Source: Streptococcus cristatus AS 1.3089
GTDB lineage: Bacteria; Bacillota; Bacilli; Lactobacillales; Streptococcaceae
DNA: 64,000 nt
Reading direction: 5' to 3'
Assembly (NCBI RefSeq): GCF_000385925.1
Contig: NC_021175.1
Span: 1,061,501-1,125,500 of the forward strand
In this document: positions 9,071 to 17,342 of the stretch, one piece after another
Layout of the letters: each line of letters opens with the position of its first letter
Numbering within the stretch: the stretch's first letter is position 1
The notes under the pieces: model-generated
Databases searched by the model: none
Told to the model about the DNA's origin: nothing
Seen by the model: only the letters and a program-made list of their open reading frames with translations
Made by a program: the position numbers and the translations under genes

Positions 9071-9076
9071 ATTATA
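9071..9076 (-). promoter_or_regulatory. Extended -10 promoter of the LXG toxin operon
   Basis: On the minus strand the sequence TGATATAAT gives a perfect TATAAT with a TG extension, 45 bases before the first ATG. No good -35 hexamer is seen at 16-18 bases, as is usual for extended -10 promoters. Confidence 0.55.
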
Positions 9077-9112
9077 TCACAATTCCTCAAAATCATAGGT
9101 TCTAAGACAAAA

Positions 9113-9290
9113 AAGAGGCTGGGACAAAAGTCCCAGACTCTCAATTGTCTTTGGATTGTAGAGCAAGACGCAGTGGTTGAGTGGGCTCTACTACGCTGAT
9201 TTCATCAGCTTTTACAGCCCTACTCAACTATGCGGAGGTGGGACGACGAAATCGAATTCTAACGAATTACCGATTTCTGTCCCACTCTCT
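9113..9290 (+). repeat. Three-hairpin intergenic repeat, copy A
   Basis: About 178 bases shared with copies at 35341, 44461 and 47579. It holds three predicted hairpins. The first is GGCTGGGAC/GTCCCAG. The second is GAGTGGGCT/AGCCCTACTC with an inner GCTGAT/ATCAGC. The third is GTGGGAC/GTCCCAC with GAAATCG/CGATTTC. The ends form imperfect inverted repeats (AGAGGCTGGGACA against AGAGAGTGGGACA). It lies 3' of dnaD and 5' of the LXG operon. It may act as a terminator; no coding content. Confidence 0.8.
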
Positions 9291-9476
9291 CGCCTTATTA
9301 TGTTCAGCAAACTATCAATATAGTAGATAATTGCTCAATAGCCAGCGGTTGCTGAGCAACCACTCGGAGTTGGAACTATTTATAATGACTTGAAGCTCTT
9401 TAAATCTGAAACTAGATAGTAGAAAGAAAAGCAAAACATTAAAAATTTCGCACAGCCCCACCACACTTACTTGTAA

Positions 9477-10157
9477 CTAGTCCTTCCACAAATTCATGGC
9501 ATTGAGGAAATCATCCGAAACCGTTACATTCTGCGGATTGCTTGCTTCACGTTCCGCCCGTTTGGCTTCTACCTGAGCTGGGCTTGTAATGCCTTCTCGC
9601 CGCCAATTACGCAAGATAGCCTGAATATATTTCCAATTGGCCTTGCCATTGAAAACCGCTTCGCGTAAAGCAGCCTTGACCAGCTCTGGATTGGTTTGAT
9701 CGTCCTTAATGGTCTTGGTTAAATCCTCAATTTCAAATGGAGTCAAAAGACGCCCCAGCTCCTGCTGGAAGGTTTCGACCAGTTCCTTGAGAAGATTGCC
9801 ATCAGATGCCGGCCTTGACCCAGTAGGACTAGAAGTCTCCAAAAGCTCATCTAGCTTTTCTAAGGCTGGTGAAGCATCAAAAATCGCTTCAATTTCCCCA
9901 TTCAGTTCGATGGTTCTGTACTGGAGCAAGCCTTTTTCTGTCAGATGGGACATGGAACGATTGACCTCGGATAAGGTCTTGCCAATATGCTCCGCAATCT
10001 GACTAGGCGCAAACTCCTCCAATGAAGTAGTATTTTGCAGATAGAAAAACTGCCAGACCAAAAAATCATCACTGGAATCAAAAATGTCTTTAAAATGCAA
10101 AAAGAGGGCACTTGGAAGAACCAAGTTGCCGTTTTTGTAAGCTGCTAAATAAGTCAT
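9477..10157 (-). CDS. dnaD: DnaD-type replication initiation / primosome protein
   Basis: The 226-residue protein has a winged-helix N-terminal domain (residues 1-95; SQIAEHIGKTLSEVNRSMSH is the recognition region) and a C-terminal DnaB/DnaD domain at about 125-200. The latter ends in the characteristic NWKYIQAILRNWRREGI, the YxxxILxxW motif that contacts DNA. DnaD remodels the initiator complex and helps load the replicative helicase. ATG at 10157 follows AAGAGGTACT and lies 9 bases after metA, so the two are probably cotranscribed. Confidence 0.93.
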   Translation of the reverse strand: MTYLAAYKNGNLVLPSALFLHFKDIFDSSDDFLVWQFFYLQNTTSLEEFAPSQIAEHIGKTLSEVNRSMSHLTEKGLLQYRTIELNGEIEAIFDASPALEKLDELLETSSPTGSRPASDGNLLKELVETFQQELGRLLTPFEIEDLTKTIKDDQTNPELVKAALREAVFNGKANWKYIQAILRNWRREGITSPAQVEAKRAEREASNPQNVTVSDDFLNAMNLWKD

Positions 10158-10166
10158 AGTACCTCT

Positions 10167-11108
10167 TTATAAATAAGCAAAGAAGGATGCATCATTCTCT
10201 GGACTTTGCCAATCAAATGGCGTTTCTTGATAGACTGCATAATTGACCCAATTACTGAAAAAGAGAGCTGCCGCCAAACTCCAGCGCAGACAAGGAGTCG
10301 TATTTACATCATCATTCTTGAAGTAATTCTCAGGAATATGAGGATCCTTGCCCGCTTCCAAGTCACGGAAATACTCCTTGGCAAGGGTATCACGGTCGTA
10401 CTCCATATGACCGAAGCTATACACCTCTCGCAAGTCTCGGCTCGCCAAAACAGACAGGCCCGTGTCTTCTCCCTCGGAGAGAATTTCTAGATTGGTCAGA
10501 TTCAGAATGTCTTCCTTCAGCACCTCTGTATGCCTTGAATGAGGAGTGATAAATTCATCATCAAAACCTCTGAAAAGCAGATTATTGCTTGGAGTTGACT
10601 GCTCGTAAACACCTGAGAGTTTCTCTTCCATCTGGTGCTTATCCACGCCATAGCGGGCATAAAGGCCAGCCTGAGCCCCCCAACAGATATGTAAAGTCGA
10701 AAAGACATGAGTCTTGGACCATTCAATCACCTGCTGGAATTCCTCCCAATAGTCTACCGCCTCAAAGGGTAGATGCTCTACTGGCGCTCCTGTGATAATC
10801 AAGCCATCAAAGAAACGATGTTTAACCTCATCGAAAGTCTTGTAAAAGGTCTGCATGTGCTCCGCTTGGGTAGTCTTTGATGTATGAGAAGTCATATAAA
10901 GAAACTCAATGGTCAGCTGCAAGGGCGTATTGGCCAAATGACGCAAAATCTGAGTTTCCGTCACCATTTTCTGGGGCATGAGATTGAGTACCAGAATATT
11001 CAGAGGGCGAATATCTTGGTGGTCTGCCCGGTCATCATCCATGACAAAGATATTCTCAGAGCTTAAAATTTCAACTGCTGGAAGCTTCTTATCAATCTTG
11101 ATAGGCAT
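10167..11108 (-). CDS. metA: Homoserine O-acetyltransferase (MetA type)
   Basis: The 313-residue MetA-family enzyme acylates homoserine for methionine synthesis. Catalytic Cys142 is in [12 protein letters not shown], and His234 and Glu236 are in [10 protein letters not shown]. Residue 111 is Glu ([10 protein letters not shown]). In this family Glu111 is associated with acetyl-CoA use and Gly111 with succinyl-CoA, so acetyl-homoserine is the likely product. The gene has its own promoter with a MET-box. The AAAGGAGATATTTTC ribosome site precedes the ATG at 11108. Confidence 0.93.
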   Translation of the reverse strand: MPIKIDKKLPAVEILSSENIFVMDDDRADHQDIRPLNILVLNLMPQKMVTETQILRHLANTPLQLTIEFLYMTSHTSKTTQAEHMQTFYKTFDEVKHRFFDGLIITGAPVEHLPFEAVDYWEEFQQVIEWSKTHVFSTLHICWGAQAGLYARYGVDKHQMEEKLSGVYEQSTPSNNLLFRGFDDEFITPHSRHTEVLKEDILNLTNLEILSEGEDTGLSVLASRDLREVYSFGHMEYDRDTLAKEYFRDLEAGKDPHIPENYFKNDDVNTTPCLRWSLAAALFFSNWVNYAVYQETPFDWQSPENDASFFAYL

Positions 11109-11137
11109 GAAAATATCTCCTTTTGTTTAATATACTC

Positions 11138-11171
11138 ATTATACTCAAAGGAGATATAGTTTTCAATTATA
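11138..11171 (-). promoter_or_regulatory. metA promoter with MET-box (MtaR/MetR-type site)
   Basis: The palindrome TATAGTTTTCAATTATA at 11155-11171 closely fits the streptococcal MET-box consensus (TATAGTTT-N-AAACTATA). On the minus strand a -35 TTGAAA (11161-11166) sits inside it, followed after 17 bases by -10 TATAAT (11138-11143), about 30 bases from the metA ATG. This points to LysR-type MtaR/MetR control by methionine supply. Confidence 0.75.
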
Positions 11172-11208
11172 CTTTTTCTCTAACTAGATATAGTAATAAG
11201 CTATACCT

Positions 11209-11721
11209 TTAGTAGTGCATCAATACCTTGTAGTCATAATCGCCGATTGCTTCGCGGCCCTTAAGCTCATCCAACTCGATAAGGAAGGCACAGCCAGCAA
11301 CGATACCGCCAAGACGTTCAATCATCTCAATAGTTGCCTTAACTGTCCCACCAGTCGCAAGAAGGTCATCGACAATCAGAACGCGTTGACCAGGTTTGAT
11401 TGCATCCGCATGCATGGTCAGAGTATCTACACCATATTCTTTGGCATAGTCAGCTGAAACGACTTCGCGAGGAAGTTTACCAGGCTTACGAACAGGGGCA
11501 AAACCAACTCCTAATTCAAAGGCAACTGGACAGCCTACGATAAAGCCACGCGCTTCTGGACCAACGATCATGTCGATCTGCTTGTCAGTCGCATACTGGA
11601 CAATTTCACGTACAGCGTAGCTATAGGCATTCCCATCAGCCATCAAAGGGCTAATATCACGGAAGAGAATGCCTTCCGTTGGGTAGTTTTCAATAGTTGC
11701 AATATAATCTTTTAAATTCAT
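11209..11721 (-). CDS. apt: Adenine phosphoribosyltransferase
   Basis: The 170-residue enzyme salvages adenine to AMP with PRPP. The PRPP-binding loop is [16 protein letters not shown] (residues about 114-129), and [13 protein letters not shown] carries the substrate-facing loop. Length is typical. It lies between recJ and metA on the same strand with gaps of about 100 bases on each side, so it may have its own promoter. ATG at 11721 follows GAAAGAAAG. Confidence 0.97.
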   Translation of the reverse strand: MNLKDYIATIENYPTEGILFRDISPLMADGNAYSYAVREIVQYATDKQIDMIVGPEARGFIVGCPVAFELGVGFAPVRKPGKLPREVVSADYAKEYGVDTLTMHADAIKPGQRVLIVDDLLATGGTVKATIEMIERLGGIVAGCAFLIELDELKGREAIGDYDYKVLMHY

Positions 11722-11842
11722 AATGTTCTTTCTTTCAAAAAATTTTTACTCTCTATTATACCATGTTTTATTTAAAAAGGCTCTAGCAGACTTTCAATTA
11801 TTTTTAGATATGAAAGATTTGTAAAACAAGGAGGCCTTTCCC

Positions 11843-14062
11843 CTAGCAATCCATGAGATAGTCGTAAATCTCCTGCACAGTGCCCAGAGCCATAAGTTCT
11901 TGTTCTTTGACCAGGCGCTTGAGGTCTTGGTAAATGTGACTACTGTCAATTTCTTTCTTTTCAGCTTCCTTATTGACCGTCATGACGCCTTCCGTGATGC
12001 TGACAAAGCCCAGCTCTTCAAAAATCTGAATCATTTTGACCAAGAGAATAGGATCAATTTTCAGGTAAGCTGCCAGCTCCTTGAGTTTATAGCGAACATC
12101 AAACTCGGGGAACTGATAGATTGTCTTGTAAAGTTTAGCAAATTGCTCACGAGTACCATAACCGGTCAGATAGTATGGCTTGGCAATTTCATTCTTAAAG
12201 TAAATAGCTTCAAAATCCTGATACTGAAGAATCTTCTTCAAGACCTGCAAATTATCTGGCAGGTCATAAACTACAACTGCTCTGCTATTTGTCAAATCCG
12301 GCAATTCCTCTGTGAAACGCAAGACTGGAACCTTGTCAGGCAGTGTCGCATTTTTTCCGCGGATATTGAAAAGCTGAACGCCGTCCACACGGGCATCTAC
12401 CAGCATGAGCTGGAGACTGGTCTGTCCATTCCATTTATTGACAGAGAGGCTGACAGCCAGCTCCAGATTCTTAGTCTGGGCAAACTCTGTCGCCAGGCTT
12501 CCTTGCCCAAAAGCTACTACTTCAAAAGATGCATCTGCCTGAGAAATTTTCAGTTTGAGATGGCTATTGCCAGCCCCCATAGTCCGTGCATTGTCCACTT
12601 TAAAGTCCTTGAGGTAAAAAAGTGGCTTCTTATTATCCATACCAAAAGGCGCCAGTTTTTCGAAGCTTTTGAGCGTATCCAGGGTCAGTTCTGGCAGATG
12701 CAGCTCCTCATCTAAATACAGAGCTGTTTTGCCAGTTAAATCCAAATCATTTTCTAAGATATACTCTGTCAAGATATCAGCAAGCTCCGCCAGCTTGTCT
12801 GCTTCAAGAGTCATTCCAGCCGCTCCAGCGTGCCCACCAAAGGCTAGAAAGAGATCACGGTGACTGTCCAAGGCCTCAAAAATATTGACCGCTTCAATAC
12901 TGCGGGCGCTGCCCTTAGCGATTCCATCCTCAATATTGAGCACTATAACTGGCTGATGCAGCTCTTCCAGCAAGCGCCCAGCGACAATCCCTAGCACACC
13001 GGGATTCCAGCCTTCCTTGGCCAACACCTGCACTGGTCTCTTAGGGTCCAGCATGGTTTGTGCTTCTTTATAAATCTGCTGGACGATTTCCTTGCGCTCG
13101 TCATTTTTCTGGTTAATCATGAGAGCAATGTCACGAGCTTCTTCGTCGTCAAAGCCTGTCAAAAGCTCAATAGCTGGATTAGGATCATCCAACCGTCCCA
13201 AGGCATTGAGTCTAGGGGCAAGCTGGAAACCAACTGTTTCTTCATCCAGTTCATCTGGCTGAATACCAGCGATTTTGAAGAGCTCCTGAAGTCCCACTCG
13301 CTGGGTATTTTTGAGAACTGAAAGACCATATTTGACTAAGATCCGATTTTCCCCCGTCAGACTGACCATATCGGCAATGGTGCCAATGGCAACTAAGTCC
13401 AAAAGTTCGACTTGGACTTCTTCCAACAAGGCTGTTGCCAGCTTAAAAGCCACCCCACAGCCAGCCAGATGTTTGAAAGGGTAATCCGCTCCGCTATGTT
13501 CCGGATGGACGATCGCATAGGCATTTGGCAGCTCCTCGGGCATGGAGTGGTGATCCGTCACGATGACATCGACGCCGAGAGACTGGGCCAGCTCGATAGC
13601 TTCAAGTCCAGCCACTCCATTATCCACTGTAATAATGAGCGAGATGCCTTGATTTTCAATAAAATACTTGTAAACACTGCTATTAGGACCATAGCCATCC
13701 GTAAAGCGATTGGGCAGATAGACCTGACACTCAGCCCCCAGCTGCTCCAAGGCTTCCTTGACAATAGATGCCGAGGTCATGCCATCTGCATCATAATCGC
13801 CATAGATCAAAATCTGTTCGTAGTTCTCAATCGCTGCGCGAATGCGCTCCACTGCCCGCTCCATATCATGAAGGTCATAAGGGTCGTGAAGCTGGTCTAA
13901 ACTAGGCTCCAAAAATTCCTGCAAGGCCTCTTCAGTCTGCACACCTCTTTGGTAAAGAAGACTGGCGGCTGCGGGTTCTAACCCAGCTTTCTTAGCCTTT
14001 TTTAAAAATTTTTCATCTGTAAAATTAGTGGCAAACTGCCAGTCATATTTTGAGCTAATCAT
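11843..14062 (-). CDS. recJ: Single-stranded-DNA-specific 5'-3' exonuclease RecJ
   Basis: The DHH phosphoesterase motifs are present in order: YGDYDADGMTSASIV (motif I), VTDHHSMPE (motif III), and HPEHSGADYPFKHLAGCGVA. A DHHA1 region with LAFGGHAGAAGMTLE and a C-terminal streptococcal/bacillar extension follow. RecJ acts in recombination and repair. I place the start at the ATG at 14062 (MISSKYDWQF), giving 739 residues. The longer frame to 14137 would run through a terminator hairpin and the -10 box of this gene. Confidence 0.95.
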   Translation of the reverse strand: MISSKYDWQFATNFTDEKFLKKAKKAGLEPAAASLLYQRGVQTEEALQEFLEPSLDQLHDPYDLHDMERAVERIRAAIENYEQILIYGDYDADGMTSASIVKEALEQLGAECQVYLPNRFTDGYGPNSSVYKYFIENQGISLIITVDNGVAGLEAIELAQSLGVDVIVTDHHSMPEELPNAYAIVHPEHSGADYPFKHLAGCGVAFKLATALLEEVQVELLDLVAIGTIADMVSLTGENRILVKYGLSVLKNTQRVGLQELFKIAGIQPDELDEETVGFQLAPRLNALGRLDDPNPAIELLTGFDDEEARDIALMINQKNDERKEIVQQIYKEAQTMLDPKRPVQVLAKEGWNPGVLGIVAGRLLEELHQPVIVLNIEDGIAKGSARSIEAVNIFEALDSHRDLFLAFGGHAGAAGMTLEADKLAELADILTEYILENDLDLTGKTALYLDEELHLPELTLDTLKSFEKLAPFGMDNKKPLFYLKDFKVDNARTMGAGNSHLKLKISQADASFEVVAFGQGSLATEFAQTKNLELAVSLSVNKWNGQTSLQLMLVDARVDGVQLFNIRGKNATLPDKVPVLRFTEELPDLTNSRAVVVYDLPDNLQVLKKILQYQDFEAIYFKNEIAKPYYLTGYGTREQFAKLYKTIYQFPEFDVRYKLKELAAYLKIDPILLVKMIQIFEELGFVSITEGVMTVNKEAEKKEIDSSHIYQDLKRLVKEQELMALGTVQEIYDYLMDC

Positions 14063-14101
14063 GATAAGTGAAACACTTTCTCCGTTCAATCTTGTCTGAA
14101 T

Positions 14102-14107
14102 ATTATA
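14102..14107 (-). promoter_or_regulatory. -10 element of the recJ promoter
   Basis: TATAAT on the minus strand, just after the hairpin terminator of the HD-domain gene and about 40 bases before the chosen recJ ATG. No convincing -35 hexamer is seen. It supports the shorter recJ start. Confidence 0.5.
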
Positions 14108-14110
14108 ACA

Positions 14111-14134
14111 TGAAAAGACTGGTTCAACCAGTCT
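14111..14134 (-). terminator. Rho-independent terminator after the HD-domain gene
   Basis: AGACTGGTT and AACCAGTCT form a near-perfect stem separated by a single base (so the real loop takes a few stem bases), followed by TTTT on the minus strand. Confidence 0.7.
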
Positions 14135-14167
14135 CAAACTTTCTATCTACGAGCAAGGCCCTCAAGC

Positions 14168-14758
14168 TCACTCATCTAAGTACAGCCCCTTAGCAACGCT
14201 TTGGTCAATAATTTCCTGAGCCAATTCCCAAAGAGCTTCAGAGGTTTCTTTGATAAAGGATTTCTTAGTGATGACCTGAGACTTGGTCAGTCCATGAGGG
14301 TTGTCATGAGGCTGAGCGACTTCCAAGTGATTGAGTAGGGGGACCAAAGCATCCATCACTCGGGCATATTTAGCTTCTATGCTATTGCCGGTCTCAAATT
14401 CCTGCCAAAGCTCTAAAAAGGAATCCTGCTGATCTGACGGCAGCTTGTCTAAACTAATTCTCAAGGACTCAAGCTCTCTATCGTAAGAATCGCTCTTGCC
14501 CACGTCGTCAAAGATAAAGGTATCGCCAGCGTATATTTCGCCCAAATCATGAATCAATAACATAGACAAGACTTTTTCCAGATTGACTTCTTAGGGGATA
14601 TATTCTCGAAAGACTAGCGCCATAGGCGCTCCCTGCCAACTATGCTCCGCAGAATTCTCAAAACGATAGGCATACAAGGTCCGATTGTTGCGATGAGTGG
14701 CTTTCAGCTTTTCCAGCTCATTGGTAAAAGCCAGCTGCTGTTGTAGACGTTCAAACAT
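14168..14758 (-). pseudogene. HD-domain phosphohydrolase (YfbR-like) broken by an in-frame stop
   Basis: One continuous frame runs from the ATG at 14758 (MFERLQQQLAFTNELEKL) to 14168, but codon TAA at about 14591 interrupts it after FREYIP. Upstream of the stop lies the first metal ligand region ENSAEHSWQGAPMALV; downstream lies SMLLIHDLGEIYAGDTF with the His-Asp pair. Both halves are needed for an HD active site, so the product is probably inactive unless the stop is read through. A restart at the ATG at 14569 would give 133 residues lacking the first His. Family members are 5'-nucleotidases or (p)ppGpp-like hydrolases. Confidence 0.8.
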
Positions 14759-14840
14759 AGGGAAAATTCTTTTGAAATGTTTTTATTATTATATCACAAT
14801 ATCCTCAATATGATTGTCAAGATTTGTCTGAAATATAAAA

Positions 14841-14869
14841 ATGACAGTTGAAATAATTAGTGATATACT
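14841..14869 (+). promoter_or_regulatory. Promoter of the Ter cluster
   Basis: The -35 ATGACA (14841-14846) and -10 TATACT (14864-14869, with upstream TG) are separated by 17 bases and lie 45 bases before the first gene of the cluster. Confidence 0.6.
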
Positions 14870-14914
14870 AAGACAATAAAGGTTAATTAATTGCAAACTT
14901 TGAAAGGAATAATA

Positions 14915-16051
14915 ATGACCTATCTTTTAAAAGTAGAAGATTTTGTTAATATAGAAGAAAATAAGAGTTCCTTCGTTATCAATGATATGGTTGCTATTTG
15001 CAAGCGAAATAATAATCCCAATCGAGACTATTTATTTGTTAATAAATATCAAGCTAAGCATTATCCTGTTAAAGCCCATAACACGCTGCAGCTATTTTAC
15101 GAACTCTATCGAGAAATAAAAAGGCAAATTCCTTCTGACAAGCGTATTTTGGTTGTTGGGTTTTCTGAGACGGCTACTGGAATCGCCCAGGCAATCATGC
15201 ATATGGCCTTGGAAAATAAAGATCTGAAAACTGTCTTTTATTTACAGACTACTCGAGAAAGCATTAATACGGATATCCAAAATATCTCTTTCGAAGAAGA
15301 ACATTCACATGCAAGCACACAAAAACTATATTACAGATCAGATATTCCTGACTACGATACTGTTTTGTTTATCGAAGATGAAATAACAACAGGAAATACA
15401 ATTGTTAACTTTATTGAAAAATTTCAAAAAATTAAAGACGGTATTTCTTTTGCAGCCGCTTCTATATTAAACTGGCAAAATACAAAGAATCGTAAGATTT
15501 TTCAAGAAAAAGGAATCAAAAGAATATACCTAGTCAGTGGTAAAATGAGAGATAATACTCCTCTCATAGAGCTGAAAGAAACAACACTGGAAAAACCAAG
15601 ACTAACTTCAGACGTTCACTATCATTTATCTGACAACCTCAATCCTCGAACAGGTCTCACTAAAGAAGAGTTTTTAGTCTTCCAAGAAACTGCTCTAAAT
15701 CGATTGACTTCGCAAGTCTCTCGGAAATCTAAAGAAGAAACAATAGCCGTCATTGGAACTGAGGAAAACATGTGGTTACCAATTAGACTAGCCCAAGAAC
15801 TTGATGCAGAGGTTCGCTCCACCACAAGAAGTCCTATTTCCCTCTCCAGTGAAGACAACTATCTTTTCCATAACGGCATAGCTTTGGCCAGTGCTTACGA
15901 AACGAATAGAATGACTTTCCTTTATGATATTGAACGTCATTATGACCAAATTATCATCGTCTATGAGGTTATGACTGATGCATTTCGAACAGCTCTTCAA
16001 AATAAACTGCAGCCCTTTAGTAAGCAAACATTAATTTTTGTTAAACAATAA
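14915..16051 (+). CDS. Ter-cluster phosphoribosyltransferase with TRSP domain
   Basis: The 378-residue protein has a type I PRTase fold in its first 220 residues; the PRPP loop is VLFIEDEITTGNTIVNF. A C-terminal TRSP-type domain carries the eponymous motif in EVRSTTRSPISLS. Proteins of this pairing (PRTase_2 plus TRSP) belong to the biosynthetic part of Ter stress systems, predicted to make a nucleoside-like compound. The start at 14915 follows GAAAGGAATAATA; a TTG 24 bases upstream lacks this. The next gene follows after 11 bases. Confidence 0.85.
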   Translation: MTYLLKVEDFVNIEENKSSFVINDMVAICKRNNNPNRDYLFVNKYQAKHYPVKAHNTLQLFYELYREIKRQIPSDKRILVVGFSETATGIAQAIMHMALENKDLKTVFYLQTTRESINTDIQNISFEEEHSHASTQKLYYRSDIPDYDTVLFIEDEITTGNTIVNFIEKFQKIKDGISFAAASILNWQNTKNRKIFQEKGIKRIYLVSGKMRDNTPLIELKETTLEKPRLTSDVHYHLSDNLNPRTGLTKEEFLVFQETALNRLTSQVSRKSKEETIAVIGTEENMWLPIRLAQELDAEVRSTTRSPISLSSEDNYLFHNGIALASAYETNRMTFLYDIERHYDQIIIVYEVMTDAFRTALQNKLQPFSKQTLIFVKQ

Positions 16052-16062
16052 GAAAGGCTTTT

Positions 16063-17154
16063 ATGAATTTAGTAAAAACTAGTTACCCTGAATCCGATGT
16101 AACCATCCTCTTACAAGATGTGCGTGGAAAGGTTCCTGTATTAGACACTGCTGAAAGAGAAAAGTTAAATCAACAGGGCGTTCACTATTCCGAAATGCTA
16201 CCTCTAGAATATGCCCCAACAGAGCGCTATATGAAAATCTATCAAGAAAGCCTCGCAACTCTTTCTTTTGAGACTGCTAACGCTATAGCAAGTCTTTCTG
16301 AAAAGATTTTCAAGAAAAAAGGAGAAAATCTTGTTTTAGTTTCCTTAGCAAGGGCAGGGACTCCTATAGGTATTCTAATAAAAAGGTACCTTCACTATAA
16401 GTATCAGCTTGATGTGCCACATTATAGTATTTCTATCATTAGAGGTAAAGGGATTGACATAGCTGCCATGAATATTATAGCCAACAAGCACCATCCTAAA
16501 GATATTCAATTCGTGGATGGTTGGGTTGGAAAAGGAGCAATAAATACTGTCCTAGAAGAAGCCTGCCAGAGGTTAGCAGAGGAAAATAAACTCTTTTCCG
16601 AACTTGATCCTACTCTAGCTGTACTCAGTGATCCAGCTTCGGTAACACCGCTTTATGGTACTCGTCAGGACTTTTTAATCCCTAGCGCTTGCTTAAATGC
16701 TACTGTCAGCGGCCTCGTCAGCAGGACGGTCAAATTAAAAGAAATGAGTGACGACGAGCTTCACGGAGCCGTTTATTATGCAGAAAACGAAGCTTACGAC
16801 CATTCATTGGAATTCTTAGATAAAGTGCAATCCTATTTTGACCAAGTTCAATTAGATTATTTTAATCCTTCACAAGAAGAGCTCAATGAGGATTTCAAAG
16901 GATTGGACGAAGTTAAGAAAATCGCCCAATCCTACAACATTAGTGATATCAATAAAATAAAACCAGGAGTTGGTGAGACAACTAGAGTTCTGCTTAGGCG
17001 CCTTCCAGACAGGGTATTAATTCGAGAAAAGGCTAATCAAAAATACCTTAAACATATCCTTCAATTATGTGAAGAAAAGCAGATCCCAATCGAATATGTC
17101 AACTTACAGAAATATAATGTTTGTGGCATTATAAAGGAAGTCGCTGATTTATAG
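16063..17154 (+). CDS. Ter-cluster PRTase_1/StiP-type enzyme with PELOTA-like end
   Basis: The 363-residue protein has an N-terminal YSEMLPLEYAPTERY block, a central PRTase-like segment (LVLVSLARAGTPIGILIKRY) and an IIRGKGID motif. The end, about residues 310-363 (RRLPDRVLIREKANQKYLKH, YNVCGIIKEVADL), resembles the PELOTA RNA-binding fold found on these proteins. Databases often label the family cysteine protease StiP, but the fold was re-read as a phosphoribosyltransferase. With the upstream TRSP enzyme it would form the base/sugar assembly step. Substrate unknown. Confidence 0.8.
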   Translation: MNLVKTSYPESDVTILLQDVRGKVPVLDTAEREKLNQQGVHYSEMLPLEYAPTERYMKIYQESLATLSFETANAIASLSEKIFKKKGENLVLVSLARAGTPIGILIKRYLHYKYQLDVPHYSISIIRGKGIDIAAMNIIANKHHPKDIQFVDGWVGKGAINTVLEEACQRLAEENKLFSELDPTLAVLSDPASVTPLYGTRQDFLIPSACLNATVSGLVSRTVKLKEMSDDELHGAVYYAENEAYDHSLEFLDKVQSYFDQVQLDYFNPSQEELNEDFKGLDEVKKIAQSYNISDINKIKPGVGETTRVLLRRLPDRVLIREKANQKYLKHILQLCEEKQIPIEYVNLQKYNVCGIIKEVADL

Positions 17155-17162
17155 TTTATCTC

Positions 17163-17342
17163 TTGACAAAGACCATTTTATAAATATACAATGGTATCTA
17201 TAAAGCAGGGGAGAGCAGACTTTAATAAGCTATCTCCAGTGATTTAGGAGGTACAAAGCAAACCATCTGCACTCTTCGTTTAACTTTTATACAAAGAAGA
17301 CAAAAGATGTGACATTATAATCGTAGAAAGCAGGTATATTTC
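17163..17342 (+). promoter_or_regulatory. Internal promoter and structured leader before yceG
   Basis: A -35 TTGACA (17163-17168) is followed by overlapping -10 candidates TATACA (17185) and TACAAT (17187). About 140 bases of leader follow. AGAGCAGA (about 17212) can pair with TCTG-CA-CTCT (about 17266), enclosing CTTT/AAAG and TATCTCC/GGAGGTA. A second pairing, CTTCGTTT with AAAGAAG, comes next. The nested fold suggests a cis-acting RNA. It does not match a riboswitch class that I can recall. Confidence 0.45.

Larger units (their letters stand above)
9027..9476. other. Intergenic gap between LXG operon and dnaD
   Basis: This 450-base gap holds the LXG promoter (9071-9076) and repeat copy A (9113-9290). 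The remaining 9291-9476 has one short hairpin, GGTTGCTGAGCAACC near 9348, and nothing else I can assign. Confidence 0.7.

Noticed and set aside
11900..12715. 271-codon plus-strand open frame inside recJ
   Set aside because: It lies antisense to conserved RecJ sequence, has no ribosome site and its product shows no domain.
17199..17342. yybP-ykoY (manganese) riboswitch before yceG
   Set aside because: The GGGGAG start is reminiscent, but the conserved loops and junction of that class are not found. Kept only as an unclassified structured leader.
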